The position numbers and the translations under genes are program-made. The notes beneath the pieces were generated by a model. The model had not been told where the DNA came from, did not search any database, and saw only the letters and a program-made list of their open reading frames with translations. Shown piece by piece: positions 45,070 to 63,730 of a stretch of DNA of 64,000 nt. This DNA is from Cristatella mucedo. Its lineage: Eukaryota; Bryozoa; Phylactolaemata; Cristatellidae. The first letter of the stretch is position 1. Each line of letters starts with the position of its first letter. Location: NCBI GenBank assembly GCA_009760855.2, contig WPIO01000030.1, positions 3,629,501 through 3,693,500 of the forward strand. Reading direction: 5' to 3'.

Positions 45070-45890
45070 TTGAATTATATAGTGGAGCGCGCATTCATCA
45101 AATCGCCGCATCCGTCTTCTGATTTATTGGAGATAAGCAAATGATGAGACCTTGACATAGATTTCTGCATCGTGATATCGAAGGAAGATCACACATTGGA
45201 TTCAGGTAGTTTATCTGCATACGAGATCCATCGCTAGAGTTTTCCGCTAAAAGGGGTGGTAAGATTCAGGCTTAGCACTTCGTCAACATGTAGAGATTAG
45301 ATTTAAGGTTACAATGAGCTTACCAGGAATTTCAGAAGAAAATTGTGTTGGCCTTCCGAAGTCTAGAATAAATTACTGCGACCAGAGGCATATTACCAAG
45401 TACAAAACGCAATGTTCACGCTCTTCGTTAAAGTAAAATCCTGTTATTTTTAAATGTTATCAAATCAAAAGCTTTGCACAAGACATTTAAAAAAGTGCGA
45501 GTAGTAAGAGCTGGAAATCAAGATAAAATCCAGCGGCCTGATTACTGTAGAACATGGTAGCGACATTACGCGACTAACACGGCATATCACCAGGAGATAA
45601 GTTTAAAACCACAGCTTGTTCACTTATTGATTACTTTTTCCACTGTCTATCTATGGCAAAGTATATTATCTTTATGATATTGGTTGATGATCTATTGCTA
45701 TCTAATGGAACTGATTTTATCAACTCGCTCCTGATTAGATCGGCACTCGCATGCACGTTGTAAAATAATACTCCGTATTAATAGTATCAATTATTTGAGG
45801 CTGTTATAATGAAGCCTCTGGATCTTTCACTTTATTTCAATTTTGCATGATATCTGGACAATCAAAGCAAAAGACCCTGACTCCTCTTGC
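45070..45890. other. AT-rich intergenic, nothing recognised
   Basis: No frame or repeat that I can assign. Confidence 0.45.
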
Positions 45891-45914
45891 AACTAGAGAA
45901 AATGATGTGTAATA

Positions 45915-46391
45915 GTGCATTCTGTTGGCTTGAATTTTCCTATTCCTCGTGTGATCAAATCTTGGCTGTACCAATGCAGATTAATGACCACATTTAATAA
46001 CCAATTGGAGCTGAAAGTCGCGATTTGGCAGTGGGAGATCGGAGTTTCTGTAGCTCTGTTGGTAGAGGCTAACGAAGTAAGCCAGAAGTCACGTGATCGC
46101 TCCCTGCCTGATGCGAGATTTGGTGTTATCAGTCTCCATTTTCGAAAAGCAAATAAGTGGCCAGAAATACAGATTGACTGCCAGAAGGTCGCGAGGAAGA
46201 GAGTTGCATTCATTTTTTGCCGCGCCATTAGTTACTTTGTAGTATTACTCTTCTACGCTGCCATCACACGCTTTCGGTGTCTATTTTGGCGTGCCATTGC
46301 TTACTTCGCGTTTCGCTTCTGCCCAATTCGAGGTAGCGCGGTAGCGCAGTCGAGCTACTGGCTTGTACTTTACGGCTGTATGTATGAATAG
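45915..46391 (+). other. Unrecognised 158-codon open frame
   Basis: The frame starts MHSVGLNFPIPRVIKSWLYQ and has a hydrophobic C-terminal third with Cys, Phe and Tyr (FYAAITRFRCLFWRAIAYFA). No family is recognised and no upstream exon is evident. A chance frame is quite possible, though its length is above that of its neighbours in this AT-richer stretch. Confidence 0.25.
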
Positions 46392-46399
46392 GCACTTTA

Positions 46400-48770
46400 T
46401 GTACATTTAAATGTAAATAATTATGTAAATTTATAAATCGCAATTTCAGAAAGTGATGTTTAGATGGGCTTGAGAGAAAGTAGGGTCTGTCAGTCGTGCC
46501 GTCGCCTACTGAAGGCGAACTGGCAATCTCCACCAGACTAGAGGTGAGAGTCATACAAATTAACCGTGACCTTATAATTTTTTCGCATAGCGTTTAAGAG
46601 AAACTTAATATAATTTCTTAGCGATCCCATGGATGCATTTCGGCAGTTGTCATTGCCAATGCCGTCTCTCATCTATAAGGCTCGAGATTACGGTCTTGTA
46701 AAGTTTGGAGGAGTGTGAACGAGAAAGCTATGTCTTTTGACCAAGGGTCTTTTGGTCAGTCTTTCATATATGAAAATTTGATCAAGTGACGAGCTTCACT
46801 CCAAAGGACAGCAGCAAAAAAAAATCATTCTTCAGATTTCTTCTCCGTTATTATTGAGATGCGATACAGTTCCCAAAACTTTACGCTTTTTAAGAAGCTT
46901 GTTTGAGAGTGTCTTCAAACCTCTTTACAATAAAATTTAGATAATGTTGCTACTTGGCACGGGCATGCTGCTGCGCACAGGCTTGCTGCTGCTCGCCGCC
47001 GACGACATTGCCCCGTTTCAGAACGGTTTTGGCCTATCCCTTAGAACCGACTGACCCATGTTCAACTGCTGTTTACATGGAACCCTTCTCCGCTTCGGCC
47101 TTCAAAGTTCTCATTTGAATACTTGCTACTACCACCAAGATCTGCACTCGCGGCGGCTCCACGCGGGCTCGCGCCCGACGCTTCGGCGTTCACCGCGACG
47201 GCCCTCCTACTCGTCGGCGCCTGGCTTCCAGACGGCATTCTTTGAGGTTAGACTTTTTTAACAAGTTCAAGTTCACAACTCATGTGTCTGTAGCGAGTTA
47301 CGGCATTGTAGTTTTGGATTCACTCAAGTTTGCGGGGTATTTTCTTTTACTTAAGATAAATATCATGGTATTTGCCGGAAGCAGGCAGTGACCGTACAGC
47401 TTTGCATATAGCTGCCAGCACCAATTAACTAGACTTTCGTGATAGCGGAACAGTAAGTTTAAAAACCAGAGATATCAAACTATGACAGTATTATAACTCA
47501 CGACATATAGGTTTGCCTAATATATCCCTGAAGATAGTGTTGCGAATGTTTTGGAATTGGTGACTCGATTGATCCGTGATAGAAGCAGGTCAGATAATAT
47601 CTCTCGTTTCCATGAGGTATTTAGTGGCTTCAAGAATTCAAGTAAATGTGTTGAGATAAATTCTAAAAACTGAAACTGTTAAGCACTGGCACGTCAATTC
47701 AGCTACGCGGCTATGGTCATCACAGCTTTTTGGGTGCGATGATTTTGTCGTCAAAAGAGTAGGAGACACATCTCCAGCTGATAAAGCCGCCGCGAGTTCC
47801 AATTCGTATTTTTATGCACAATCAGGTAAACCACGAAACTGTATACTCCTAAGCTCGCCGCATATGACATAAGTAAAAGATACAATTAGGCTAAAGTTCA
47901 AATTATTGAACTTAGAATGATTAAGACATCTTCGGCCCGTTATTAGCTTTAATTAAATAACTAACCCTGGTAGTGAATAAGATTAAGGACTTAACCGTAG
48001 TGCTGTGGAGATAGTACGCTAAAAACACTGAAAAAATCGATCTAAACATTAAAAAGCTGTGAATAAACAAACAAAACTTAATCACACAAATTTATTACCT
48101 CTTTATCATTTATACCCACGAAAAAATCTTCTCTCACTACCTTCAAAAACATGACTTAATAATGATGATAACCGTAACAGGTCTTTTGTTTAGCGCCCAA
48201 GATAACTTAATTTCTATGAAGATGCTATAGAACTCGCTGCAAGAGAATCTATAATCATGGGATTAGTGAAAATCGCGATATCAAACATGCAACCACCCAA
48301 AAAGTAGCATCCTTAAACTAGCATGCTAAAGAAAAAATTTAACCCCTCATAGCCCCAGGTTAGTAAGGCCTCTGAGCAGTAACATGAACTGAATCACGCA
48401 CAGGTAGGCACGAAAAGTACACCAGAGCACAAAAAGCCACGCACACTCTGTCGAAGGGAAAGATGACCGGAACCGATGTTTGCTGGCTAATACTTTTGTC
48501 CCCTAAATTTTTGCTGTAACATTAATGGTAGTCTGACCCTCAGTGCGTCGTCATCGATGTCATGACGTCTTTTGGGCGAAAAATGAGTTAATTACAGTAT
48601 CCGTTCTCTTGCTTGTCACCAGTTCAGAATCCCTGCTGCTCAACGTGAATCATCGATCGCTACTACATATCACCCAGCTCCATTCAGCGTGCAGTCTTCT
48701 CTTGAAATAACCACCCGTGCACATCGCGAATACGTCTGTAGTGTCGAATGCATCTCGGCCTACTTTTACA
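46400..48770. other. Intergenic, nothing firmly recognised
   Basis: Contains a 36-codon frame at 46944-47054 with a Leu-rich N-terminus. Otherwise there are only short frames and AT-rich DNA. Confidence 0.4.
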
Positions 48771-49559
48771 CCTTAAACTCTGGGCTTTCTCACAAGCCAA
48801 ACGCTGTCGCACTCAACCAATAAGAGCCAACGTCCGCGGCTCACGCGAGTAGCGTATCCGCTGCTGGCGCCAAAGTGTTTTCGAAGAAGAGCTGGCCGAA
48901 CGGTTGCAGGACGTTTGAGCAGGATTTGTTTTGAAGACATTCCAAAATATCTCGTCTCATATTGATTCATTTTCTCCACCTGAGTCGGCGCGAATTATAC
49001 GGTGCAGTTGAATGCTATATATTAGATTATCATCAAGTTATACTGATTGCCCAGATTGTGACAACCTATATTCTTCAATGTAAGAGCAAATATAAATACA
49101 GCAGGAGAATGCTGGATAGCGCTACGGAGCTGGCGGCACGCCGGGGTCAGCCGCAGCCAGCTCTGTCGCCGAAGAGTGGTGTCACAGCAGCCGCGTGTCA
49201 CCACAGCATAGTGGAGTGATGGTCGAGTAAATAATGCAAGTAAATACTACTTAAATTAAATCTACAGAAAAAATACTTTATGCCACATTTTTAAGCATGA
49301 CGCATTTAAGGACATTAAGAGGAGTAACCACCATCGCTCCGAGGGAAGGTTGCAATATGCAAATGAGGCGGATATTCACTTTATCATTTGCAGTAATTTG
49401 CTGTCGGTCTCCAAAGTCTTCATTTTACGTCACTGCAAAAAAAGCCGAAGTAATCGGATCACATGCTTAATCTCGAGCAGCTGTCAAATTGGCTTCCAGT
49501 GATTTGCGGGCCTCTGACAGGTCCTTCAGAAGTTATAAACCACACACATCATATCGCAG

Positions 49560-50060
49560 TCAGGGTCGGCGGAGCCGGAGGGGGGCTAGTTCAATTAAAA
49601 AAATTTTATGCTAGTGGCAGTCACGACTAAAAAGAAGGCAGATCCGGGGAAATATGGCGTACCTCAGGGCTTTATGCTTGGTCCCGTTCTTTTCACGGTT
49701 TATACTCTCCCTCTTGCCGATGTGATTGCCAAGCACAATCTAGGCTTTCACTTCTATGCAGATGACCACAGTTGTACCTTTGCTTTGATCCCTCCTGGCC
49801 TTCGAGCACGTCGAATTCTCTCAACTTCCTTGTGGCATTAATGTGGCATTAATGTGGCATTAATGTGGCATTAATGACATCCGTAAATGGATAGTAGCTA
49901 ACTTTCTTAAATTAAATGATGATACAACTAACTTACTAGTTATGGGCAAACTAAGTGTGATTCAGAAATTAGATAGGCTAACGTTCAAAATCGGCTTTGC
50001 CAGCATATCTCCTGTTGAATCTGCACTAAATCTAGGTGTCATGCTCTAAAGTGACATTTT
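49560..50060 (+). mobile_element. LINE-II fragment with RT catalytic box
   Basis: [20 protein letters not shown], then [16 protein letters not shown] (intact YADD), then broken IRKWIVANFLKLNDD-like and LVMGKLS pieces. An 11-bp unit is repeated four times in its middle. Preceded by a GTCGGCGGAGCCGGAGGGGG block that resembles the hAT 5' end. Confidence 0.7.
49831..49876 (+). repeat. 11-bp tandem repeat, four copies
   Basis: GTGGCATTAAT repeated four times inside the LINE-II fragment, expanding a Leu-Trp-His-type stretch and breaking its frame. Confidence 0.9.
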
Positions 50061-50367
50061 GTTAGACGACCACATCACTTGTTAGAGGACCACATCACCG
50101 GTTTTCCGAGATTTCTGCATGCGATGTGGCTACCTTAATAAGGTCTAGAAAAAAGAGCTCGTCTCCTGAAGACTCTATACCATAATCTCTGTGGTCTTCA
50201 CTGGCAGACCAATTTAGCCCTGCCATAAGCAAGATTTTTATGCTTCTTTGGGAAAAGGGGTCGTCCCCAAGTCCTTCAATTCGGCAATCGATAGACCCAT
50301 ACTTATAAAGCCTGGATTGGATACAGAGGTCCTTGCACATATCGCTCAGTCCCCTTCCTCCTTTCTA

Positions 50368-51690
50368 GTCAAAGATTCTTGAAAAAATTGTTGCTAAGCA
50401 GCTGGTAGAACAAATGTCAGAAACATTTCAATCAGGGTTTAAGAGGCAGCACTCCACTGAAACTGCTCTCCTCCGTGTTAGCAATGACATTCTACGTGGC
50501 AACTACGACGGGAATGTCACTGCCCTAGCTCTGTTAGATCTGTCAGCTGCCTTCGACACCATTGATCACGATGTTCTACTTGAACGATTGAGAACAACGA
50601 TCGGTCTGGCAGACGAGGCACTGGCGTGGTTTAAATAGTACTTGTCTGATCGTGTTCAATTCGTGTCGTGTGAGGGTCAGGTCTCACACATGAGACGGGT
50701 CACCTGTGGAGTTTCCCAAGGATCCGTACTTGGTCCCTTGCTGTTCTCCATTTATACACAACCTCTGGGAAAAGTGATTAAGGCCCATAGAATAGGATAT
50801 CACTTCTATGCTGACAATACGGATTAAAAGGCTTTGCTGCTCTAATAGGTGATGCTATTATGCGACCTTCACCACGTGCTCGTAATCTAGGTGTCGTTTT
50901 CTACAGCTGCCTCAATTTTAAAAGCTTCATTCAGAAGACTGCATCTACAGCTAGCCATCACGTCCAATCCTTATCCAAGATTAGGAGCTGTCTCCCACAG
51001 TTGCTTGTAAAAAATTTAACTAGCTCCTTAGGTCTGTCTCGGCTTGATTATTGTAATTCCCTTTTGGCTGGGCTGCCAAAGAAAGCTATTACGCCACTAC
51101 AGCGGACTATGAATAAGGCTGCAAGGTTAGTCTTCAAGTCCCAGCGGTTTGAGCACGTGTCTCCTCTGCTAAAAGAGCTAGTATGGATGCCGGTTGAGCA
51201 AAGGATACAGAGCAAAGTTCTTACGCTGACCCACAAGGTCCGCCATGGCTTGGCTCCTTCGTACCGCACGAACTGCTGCATCAGTTTCAGCCTGTTCGTG
51301 CCCTCAGGTCCTGTGTGGACAATAAATTAGCTGTCCCATTCCTCCGCTTAAAGACAGTCGGTGACAGAAGCTTTAGCTCTGCAGGTCTTAGACTGTGGAA
51401 CTCGCTTCCACAATTCTTACGCAACGACATCTACTCTCCAACTGCCAACTATGGCACATCTTTTTCAGCGGTCCTGAACTGCTACTTCCATGCTACTCAC
51501 TACCTCAACTACTCTTCCGACTCTGCTATGTTTCCCACTTCTCTTTGTTGTGTGAGACGAAGTCTGTTGGCTATCGAATGCGTACCAAAAGCCGCTTAGG
51601 CTATGAGTGCGCTATACAAAACTCTCCTGCGTAACACCCACATAGACTTTGTGGTTTTGTGGAGTTACAGACGGAGATACATTACATTAA
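50368..51690 (+). mobile_element. LINE-I copy, reverse-transcriptase domain, inactive
   Basis: Begins SKILEKIVAKQLVEQMSETF and FQSGFKRQHSTETALLRVSN, then LLDLSAAFDTIDHDVLLERL (RT motif A), TCGVSQGSVLGPLLFSIYTQ and YHFYADN. A TAG at 50636-50638 and an internal deletion after YADN remove about 55 residues relative to the 7 kb copy. It resumes RPSPRARNLGVVF through RLDYCNSLLAGLPKK to LWNSLPQFLRNDIYSP and the 3' end. CR1/L2/Rex-like clade. YADN in place of YADD, stops and frameshifts show it is dead. Confidence 0.9.
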
Positions 51691-52480
51691 ATCAGCTCCA
51701 CAATCACGTCTGCCTACTTTCAACTACATAACATTGCTAACATTCGGGCTTGCTTAAATAAGTATAGCACACCTAATTTGGTCCATGCATTTGTGACAAC
51801 CCGTCTTGACTTCTGTAACTCACTGCTTGCTGGCCTACCGGCATGTACCATCAGGCACTTACAGCTAGTGCAAAGCTCTGCAGCTAGGCTTGTCTGTTGT
51901 GAGCGTCGCAGTTGCCACATCACACCACTTCTCACCGACCTGCACTGGCTACCACTGAAGCAACGGATTGACTTCAAGATTTTGTCACTCACTTTTAGGT
52001 CCCTCTATTCTTTGGCTCCAGCCTAACTATCAGATATACTTCCCCACCAGGCCAAGTATCACACCACCCGCTTTTCGGATTATAATAGTTTACCAATACC
52101 ACATACAAACCTCAAATCCTTTGGAGACCATGCATTTAGTTCGTATGCTCCCAAAGCCTGGAACTTACCCCCGACTTCCGTGACGACATCCCCAGACTTG
52201 ACCACATTTAAAAAGAACTTAAAAACACACCTATTTAGGACAGTATGTACTGGGTCCCTGTGATTCGTCCTTTATGTGCCTATGGGTGCTGACACTGTGC
52301 ATGCTGACCCTGTGCATGCTGACCCTGTGCATGTCACCCCTAACCATGTTATTTATGTTGTTTATCAAGCATGCTGCCACTCACCATTCAGTCGTGTTTC
52401 TTTTTTAGGAAATGTAAAGCACCTAGAAAGAGATTGAATTCTCTAAGGGTGCTTTATCAAGTGCATTATTATTAATATCA
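51691..52480 (+). mobile_element. LINE-II fragment (RT C-terminal part and 3' end)
   Basis: FVTTRLDFCNSLLAGLP, SAARLVCCERRSCHITPLLT, DLHWLPLKQRIDFKILSLTF and, in another frame, SYAPKAWNLPPTSVTTS-like and TFKKNLKTHLF-like residues. Ends with CTAGAAAGAGATTGAATTCT and GGGTGCTTTATCAAGTGCAT plus a TTATTATT tail. It lies head-to-tail after LINE-I. Confidence 0.8.
52288..52332 (+). repeat. 15-bp tandem repeat, three copies
   Basis: TGCTGACCCTGTGCA repeated three times (first copy with one difference) in the LINE-II 3'UTR. The copy at 10.9 kb has a single diverged version. Confidence 0.9.
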
Positions 52481-52489
52481 TTATACAGT

Positions 52490-53990
52490 CTTGCTGCGAG
52501 CATATAATTTGCACTTCAAGCCCGTTAGTCGTTCACGCACTTCTACAGGAAGAAACACGGCCAAAACATCACTCAAACAACGTATGTTTTGTGTCTCTCC
52601 AGAGAATATGTTGGAAGAAATATGAAGTACAATGTTTAGAAAATTTACATATGAACGGAACAAGGCTTAACACATACATTGTAAGAAATATCTACAGCGG
52701 AAGCAGTCATAGACCTCGCTAGTATGAGCTTCGGCTATATAAAAAGACTGCAGGAGTTTTTATCAGGTGAGCTTTGTAAATAAAACCCACAAAACCCTAA
52801 TAGGATACCAGTTCATTACTCGAATCCATGAAAGAAGCTTACAATTTTTTAATAATGGCACACCCATAACGTCAACTCTTAGTCTGATAATAAAAGCATT
52901 ATGCAAATATGCAGACCCTAATCCGCCACGCCTCCGCTCCCACAGGAGCTCTGCTTTCGCGAACGGCTATCGCATGCAATTCCTACTTTGTTTACTTGCC
53001 ATACACTCGTTTAAATGCTTTGTGGTACGCTGCAATTCCCGTTAATAATGAACTGTGAAGTTGGTCGCTGACTTGGAGCGGAGAACCGCTTATGAAATAG
53101 CCGCGATATATGAGCTGCGCGATCTTCGACTATGTAAGAACGAGAATTTTATTGTATCAGTTATAACCCGAGGATTATATATGGCGTAAGCCTGACCGCA
53201 GTTGATCTATGGGAGTGACGGCCTGCCTGTCCGTGAGTCACTTCGCCGAGTGTGAGCTGCTGCAAGCTTGCAAACGAGTCTGGCGGAAGTCACCTGCCGC
53301 ACCAGACGTAATATACAAGCAACTCTGCGCTTCTTCTAGTACGGCGTTTTTTCAGTGCTGCCTGCGGGGTATCGAGAGCTGTGTCGTTACTCTTGGGCGT
53401 ATTGCTATCGTCAGGTCCCCACTCATTTCATGCGTTGTAACGCTTTCGACTAATTAGGGTCGGGCAGATGTAACAACAGCATCCGTTATTTAGATCCAAC
53501 CGGAAATAAAGATGTAAAGAAGATTACTTTATCATTAGCTGTATTATGCAATTTTATGCGGTGCCTGTAACTAAGGAATACAGTGCCAGTACACCAGCTG
53601 AATGCTGGGGTCGTATTATGCATGACCTCCTTTCGGTCGTTATTTTTATTGGATAAGCCACGAATGGTGGTATCCCCGCGACCTTGCTTTGGCATGAAAT
53701 GACTTCAAAGGGCGGTTCTTTTCATAGCGATCAGTTCTCGAGTAGTAATTCACTGTAATTTAAGGGCGATGAAGATGATTTCACCTTGAAGATTGTGCCA
53801 CTATTAGCTAACTGCGATTAGCTTACGCCCAGTCTCGACTGAACAAGCCGCGGGCGATCGTATTTTGCGGCATGGGTGTTTGTGGGCTGAAAGGAAATTC
53901 AAAGTGTCCTGTTAGGTATTATAGATATATACATATATAATTAAAGGTAAACAAAATAATAAACACAATATCAATACTAATTAATAAACA
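52490..53990. other. Intergenic, nothing recognised
   Basis: AT-rich with short frames on both strands; no motif or repeat assigned. Confidence 0.45.
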
Positions 53991-53999
53991 AAATAATGC

Positions 54000-54890
54000 G
54001 ATGCATAGCGCCGGAGGACTCTCATTTCTTGCTCACATCTGCTCAGGCCAACCATTTGTCAGCAGCCTGCTTCCTTGCCGGTAGCGGCCATCAGCCACTC
54101 AACTTTACCACTAGTTTTCGCCCAGCACAAGCTGACGCAGGCGCTCCAGATCTGCCAGTCTGCAACAAGACCCACTCGCAGGCCATTAATCAACCAGCAG
54201 GCTTAGCTGACGAGTGTAGTCGTCTGTCTCAGCTCAGCTACACTCAGCACCGGTGTCGCCAGGCTGGCAGCGTCAATGCCGCCTCCTTCCATCTTGACAC
54301 TGATCGCCTGTGACTAGGCGAAGTCTCCATTGACTGCTTGGTCGCTATCTTACTGGACAACGCGGCTCTGTCCTTCAATCCAGGAAACTGCTATAAGCCA
54401 GACGCACCTGAGACTATCCACAAACAATGAATATCTCTGTGTACCGACCTCAGTCGGGTGTATTACGGCCAACCCTATTCCTCCGCTGTAGTCTCCGTTG
54501 GCGACCGCTCGGCTGCTCATGTGGTACAGCCACCAAAGCCACTTCCGTCTCGACTTGAGTGAGGTATATTACCAGCTACGAAGGTGGTTTACTCTGGCGC
54601 CTCGTTCAATAGACCTCCCTAATGGCCTCCGGCACCCATTACTCGCACGTCAGCACTTGGAGAAGAGCTCCAACGCTCGTGTGGAATGCTGACACATCAC
54701 CGGAATGCGACTCTGATGGACTGTACCGTCTGCACAACTCGCAGCCAGATGATAAGTTCCTGTTCATTCCCTGGCACGCCGACCAAGGCTCTTCACGAAT
54801 AGCCGACTTCTAATTTTGTATCACTACTGACTTTCACATGGCTGTTCCGACTGTGGTGGAACCTCAACACTACAGGGAAGGCAGTTGTAG
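54000..54890 (+). mobile_element. Probable LINE-derived repeat, region before RT
   Basis: Broken frames give DLSRVYYGQPYSSAVVSVGD and VVQPPKPLPSRLE, which resemble the SDH..V...P segment closing CR1-type endonuclease domains. The AACCAGCAGGCTTAGCTGAC part recurs near 55400. Weak evidence. Confidence 0.35.
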
Positions 54891-54904
54891 CGGCTATCGG
54901 CCTC

Positions 54905-55365
54905 TCAACTGAGCCCCACGTAATAGCATGTATTTCCATCTGCAACTCCTTAAAGCCATACAGACTACGTGGGTATTACGAAAGTGAGTTTTGTGTAGTG
55001 AACTCACAGCCTAAGCAGCTTTCTGTCCACATTCGGTAGCCAACAGACTTCATCTTAAGTCACAAAGAAAAAGTGAGAAGCACAGCTGAGTCAGGAGAGT
55101 AGTTGAGGTAGTGAGTAGCATGGAAGTAGCATTTTAGGACAGCTGGCAAAGATGTACCTTAGTGGGCCGCAGGAGAGTAGTTGTCGTGGCGTAAGAATTA
55201 TGTAGGTGAGCTCCACAGTCTAGGACCTGCAGAGCAAAAACTTCTATCGCCAACTTTCTTTAAGCGGAGGAATGGAACGGCCAATTTATTGTCCACACAG
55301 GACCTGAGGGTTCGGGGAGGCTGAAACTAGTGCAGCAGTTCAGCCAGTGCAGCCGAAGCTGCCCG
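54905..55365 (-). mobile_element. LINE-I 3'-end copy, antisense
   Basis: Matches 6660-7080 along its length: GTGAACTCACAGCCTAAGCA, GAGTCAGGAGAGTAGTTGAG, AGTAGCATGGAAGTAGCA and GGAATGGAACGGCCAATTTA. 5'-truncated. Confidence 0.75.
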
Positions 55366-55369
55366 CCTG

Positions 55370-55695
55370 CTCTTAGCCAGCAACGAGACGCACTTGCTTC
55401 CAATTAATCAAACCTGTAGGCTTAGCTGACGCAAGCGCTCGTCGGCCTCACTTCTGGCACTACCGTTGTGGACGTCGTCTGGCTGACCAGGTGACTATCG
55501 CCTCACCCATTGGAGCAAGAGGAGGCAGCAGCGCGTTGGGTGTAGTGGGGCCGTATGAGTAGGTGAAAGACTGTCTTCTTCCTCAACCGGTTCGTACCAT
55601 CATTTCCAAAACCAATTAAGCATACAGACGTTCATGGACTCATCCCAGCTCAAGCCAGCATTGAAAAAGCTTCCCGATTTCTTAGAAACAATATC
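55370..55695. other. FABP-2 downstream flank, repeat-like
   Basis: Shares the AATTAATCAAACC..AGGCTTAGCTGAC block with 54.2 kb. No gene. Confidence 0.35.
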
Positions 55696-55696
55696 G

Positions 55697-55702
55697 TTTA
55701 AT
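55697..55702 (-). terminator. Candidate FABP-2 polyadenylation signal
   Basis: ATTAAA on the - strand, about 126 nt beyond the FABP-2 stop codon; the closest variant hexamer. Confidence 0.35.
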
Positions 55703-55827
55703 TACAGACTGTAAACACGTCTCGTTGAAGCTTAATGTTGGCTGTAAACGGCAAGCTGAAGTTTAAGCTTTGGTGTAAGTACCCGATAGAATGGTTCAGT
55801 GTCGATTAAAGTGCCCGATATAATGGC

Positions 55828-62301
<6,474 letters not shown>

Positions 62302-63050
62302 ACTCGTGCGCTGAGGTCGAGAGGTCGGGATGCAATGAGATCGCCGATGGCGGCGGCGACTCCTTACATCAGCTGTCCAAGCTGCTCAGCCAACCGACGT
62401 GCCTCTTAAAAAAGGCTTGTGCGACGCCTTATCTAGCAGTACAAACAGTTGATAGCGCGGCTGCTGTTGACGCAGAGCTCGTACCGTGATTCAGTCGGTG
62501 GGCGTAGTGTTTGATTTGCACCGCCGCGCGCGCGGACCTGGCACGGCGTGATCCTTGGGATCAGCGTGGCTGACCGAGCGCGGCCACAAAAGCGACGCGC
62601 GCGTGCACGACGAGCGCCCAACCTCGCTTTAAATTAATCTGCTAATCGTGGCAATCGCCAAGCGCCTTTGCTTGCGCAAATAATAAAGAAGACTACGCGT
62701 TGCGACACATAGAGGCGCGACGGCTTCGAGCACTGCCGGCCGCCGCCGCTGGCTCAGGGCGAAGAGACGCACTCGCGGCGGGTGCAGGTGCGCTGCAGAA
62801 AGTCGGCGGTGCAGAAAGTCGGCGTCGCACCTCGTAGGCCCGAGATAAGCTACCGCACGCCTAACCGCGAGGCCTGGAGTTGCGGCGAAGGGAGAGCGAA
62901 GTCGTTCGTCTCGCACTGCGGGCCAATCAGCGGCTCGCTTGCTCACGCACCCGCGGCCGTCACGCGACCTGCCTAGCAGACGTATCGCACTGCGATCGAT
63001 GGTCAGCGGCGGTATCCGCCCACTCTATTCGTGGCTGCCTCTAAATAAAT
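62302..63050 (-). promoter_or_regulatory. FABP-2 upstream region, GC-rich
   Basis: Promoter by position only. No TATA box or recognisable operator at a normal distance from the start codon. Confidence 0.3.
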
Positions 63051-63054
63051 AAAA

Positions 63055-63205
63055 TAAATATGAATCATTTGTGTAGCGCCCCAAGAGAGCTTAGTCTACA
63101 TTCAGACGCTTCACGTACGCCCCGGGGCTCGAGCCCACGACCTCAGACAGACCTTGGTCCCTGGGGCGAGCACTTTAACCGCTGGACCAAACCAACTCTA
63201 GTTCG
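63055..63205 (-). mobile_element. SINE-A copy, antisense
   Basis: The reverse complement starts TTGGTCCAGCGGTTAAAGTG (A box), then GGGCTCGAGCCCCG (B box), GAAGCGTCTGAATGTAGACT and GGGGCGCTACACAAATGATT tail, then AT-rich (ATAAATAA) sequence. Confidence 0.75.
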
Positions 63206-63693
63206 CACGCGCGTCGAGATGACCACGCACGAGCGTCTCGCTCGCGATGCATTTCAGGCGCGCGCCGCATTTCCGGCTGCGTTGCTGCCGGTGCTCCTGC
63301 GTTGCTAGGCTCGCGTTCTTTGTAGCGGCGGCGATGCGACTTCATTCCGCTTGACTTCCGCAGCGGTGGGTGCTTACAAAAAGGGCGCAGCAGCGGTCGT
63401 AAAATTTCCTCCGGTAGGTGAGCCGAGCGGAAGTTTAAACCCGCCTCCCGTCACGGCCTGCTTTCCGTACGCGCAGCGCTCAGCGCGTCAGCTTTCTCGA
63501 CCGGAGTCGGCCAGTCGCTTAATAGTTGCCCGCAAGGCTACTGCCGCCGGAGTCGCAGCAGCAGCACTACTGGCACTTGGCTGCGAGAGGTGCTCGCTCG
63601 AGCGCGGCCGTCCTGGCAGGCAGCCACCACCAAGCCGCCAGAGCGGATCGAGGTCGAATCGTGTCGCTGCCAAGCCAAGGCAATCGTCTGTCT

Positions 63694-63730
<37 letters not shown>
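63694..63730 (+). repeat. (CGG)n trinucleotide repeat
   Basis: Twelve CGG units. Confidence 0.97.
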
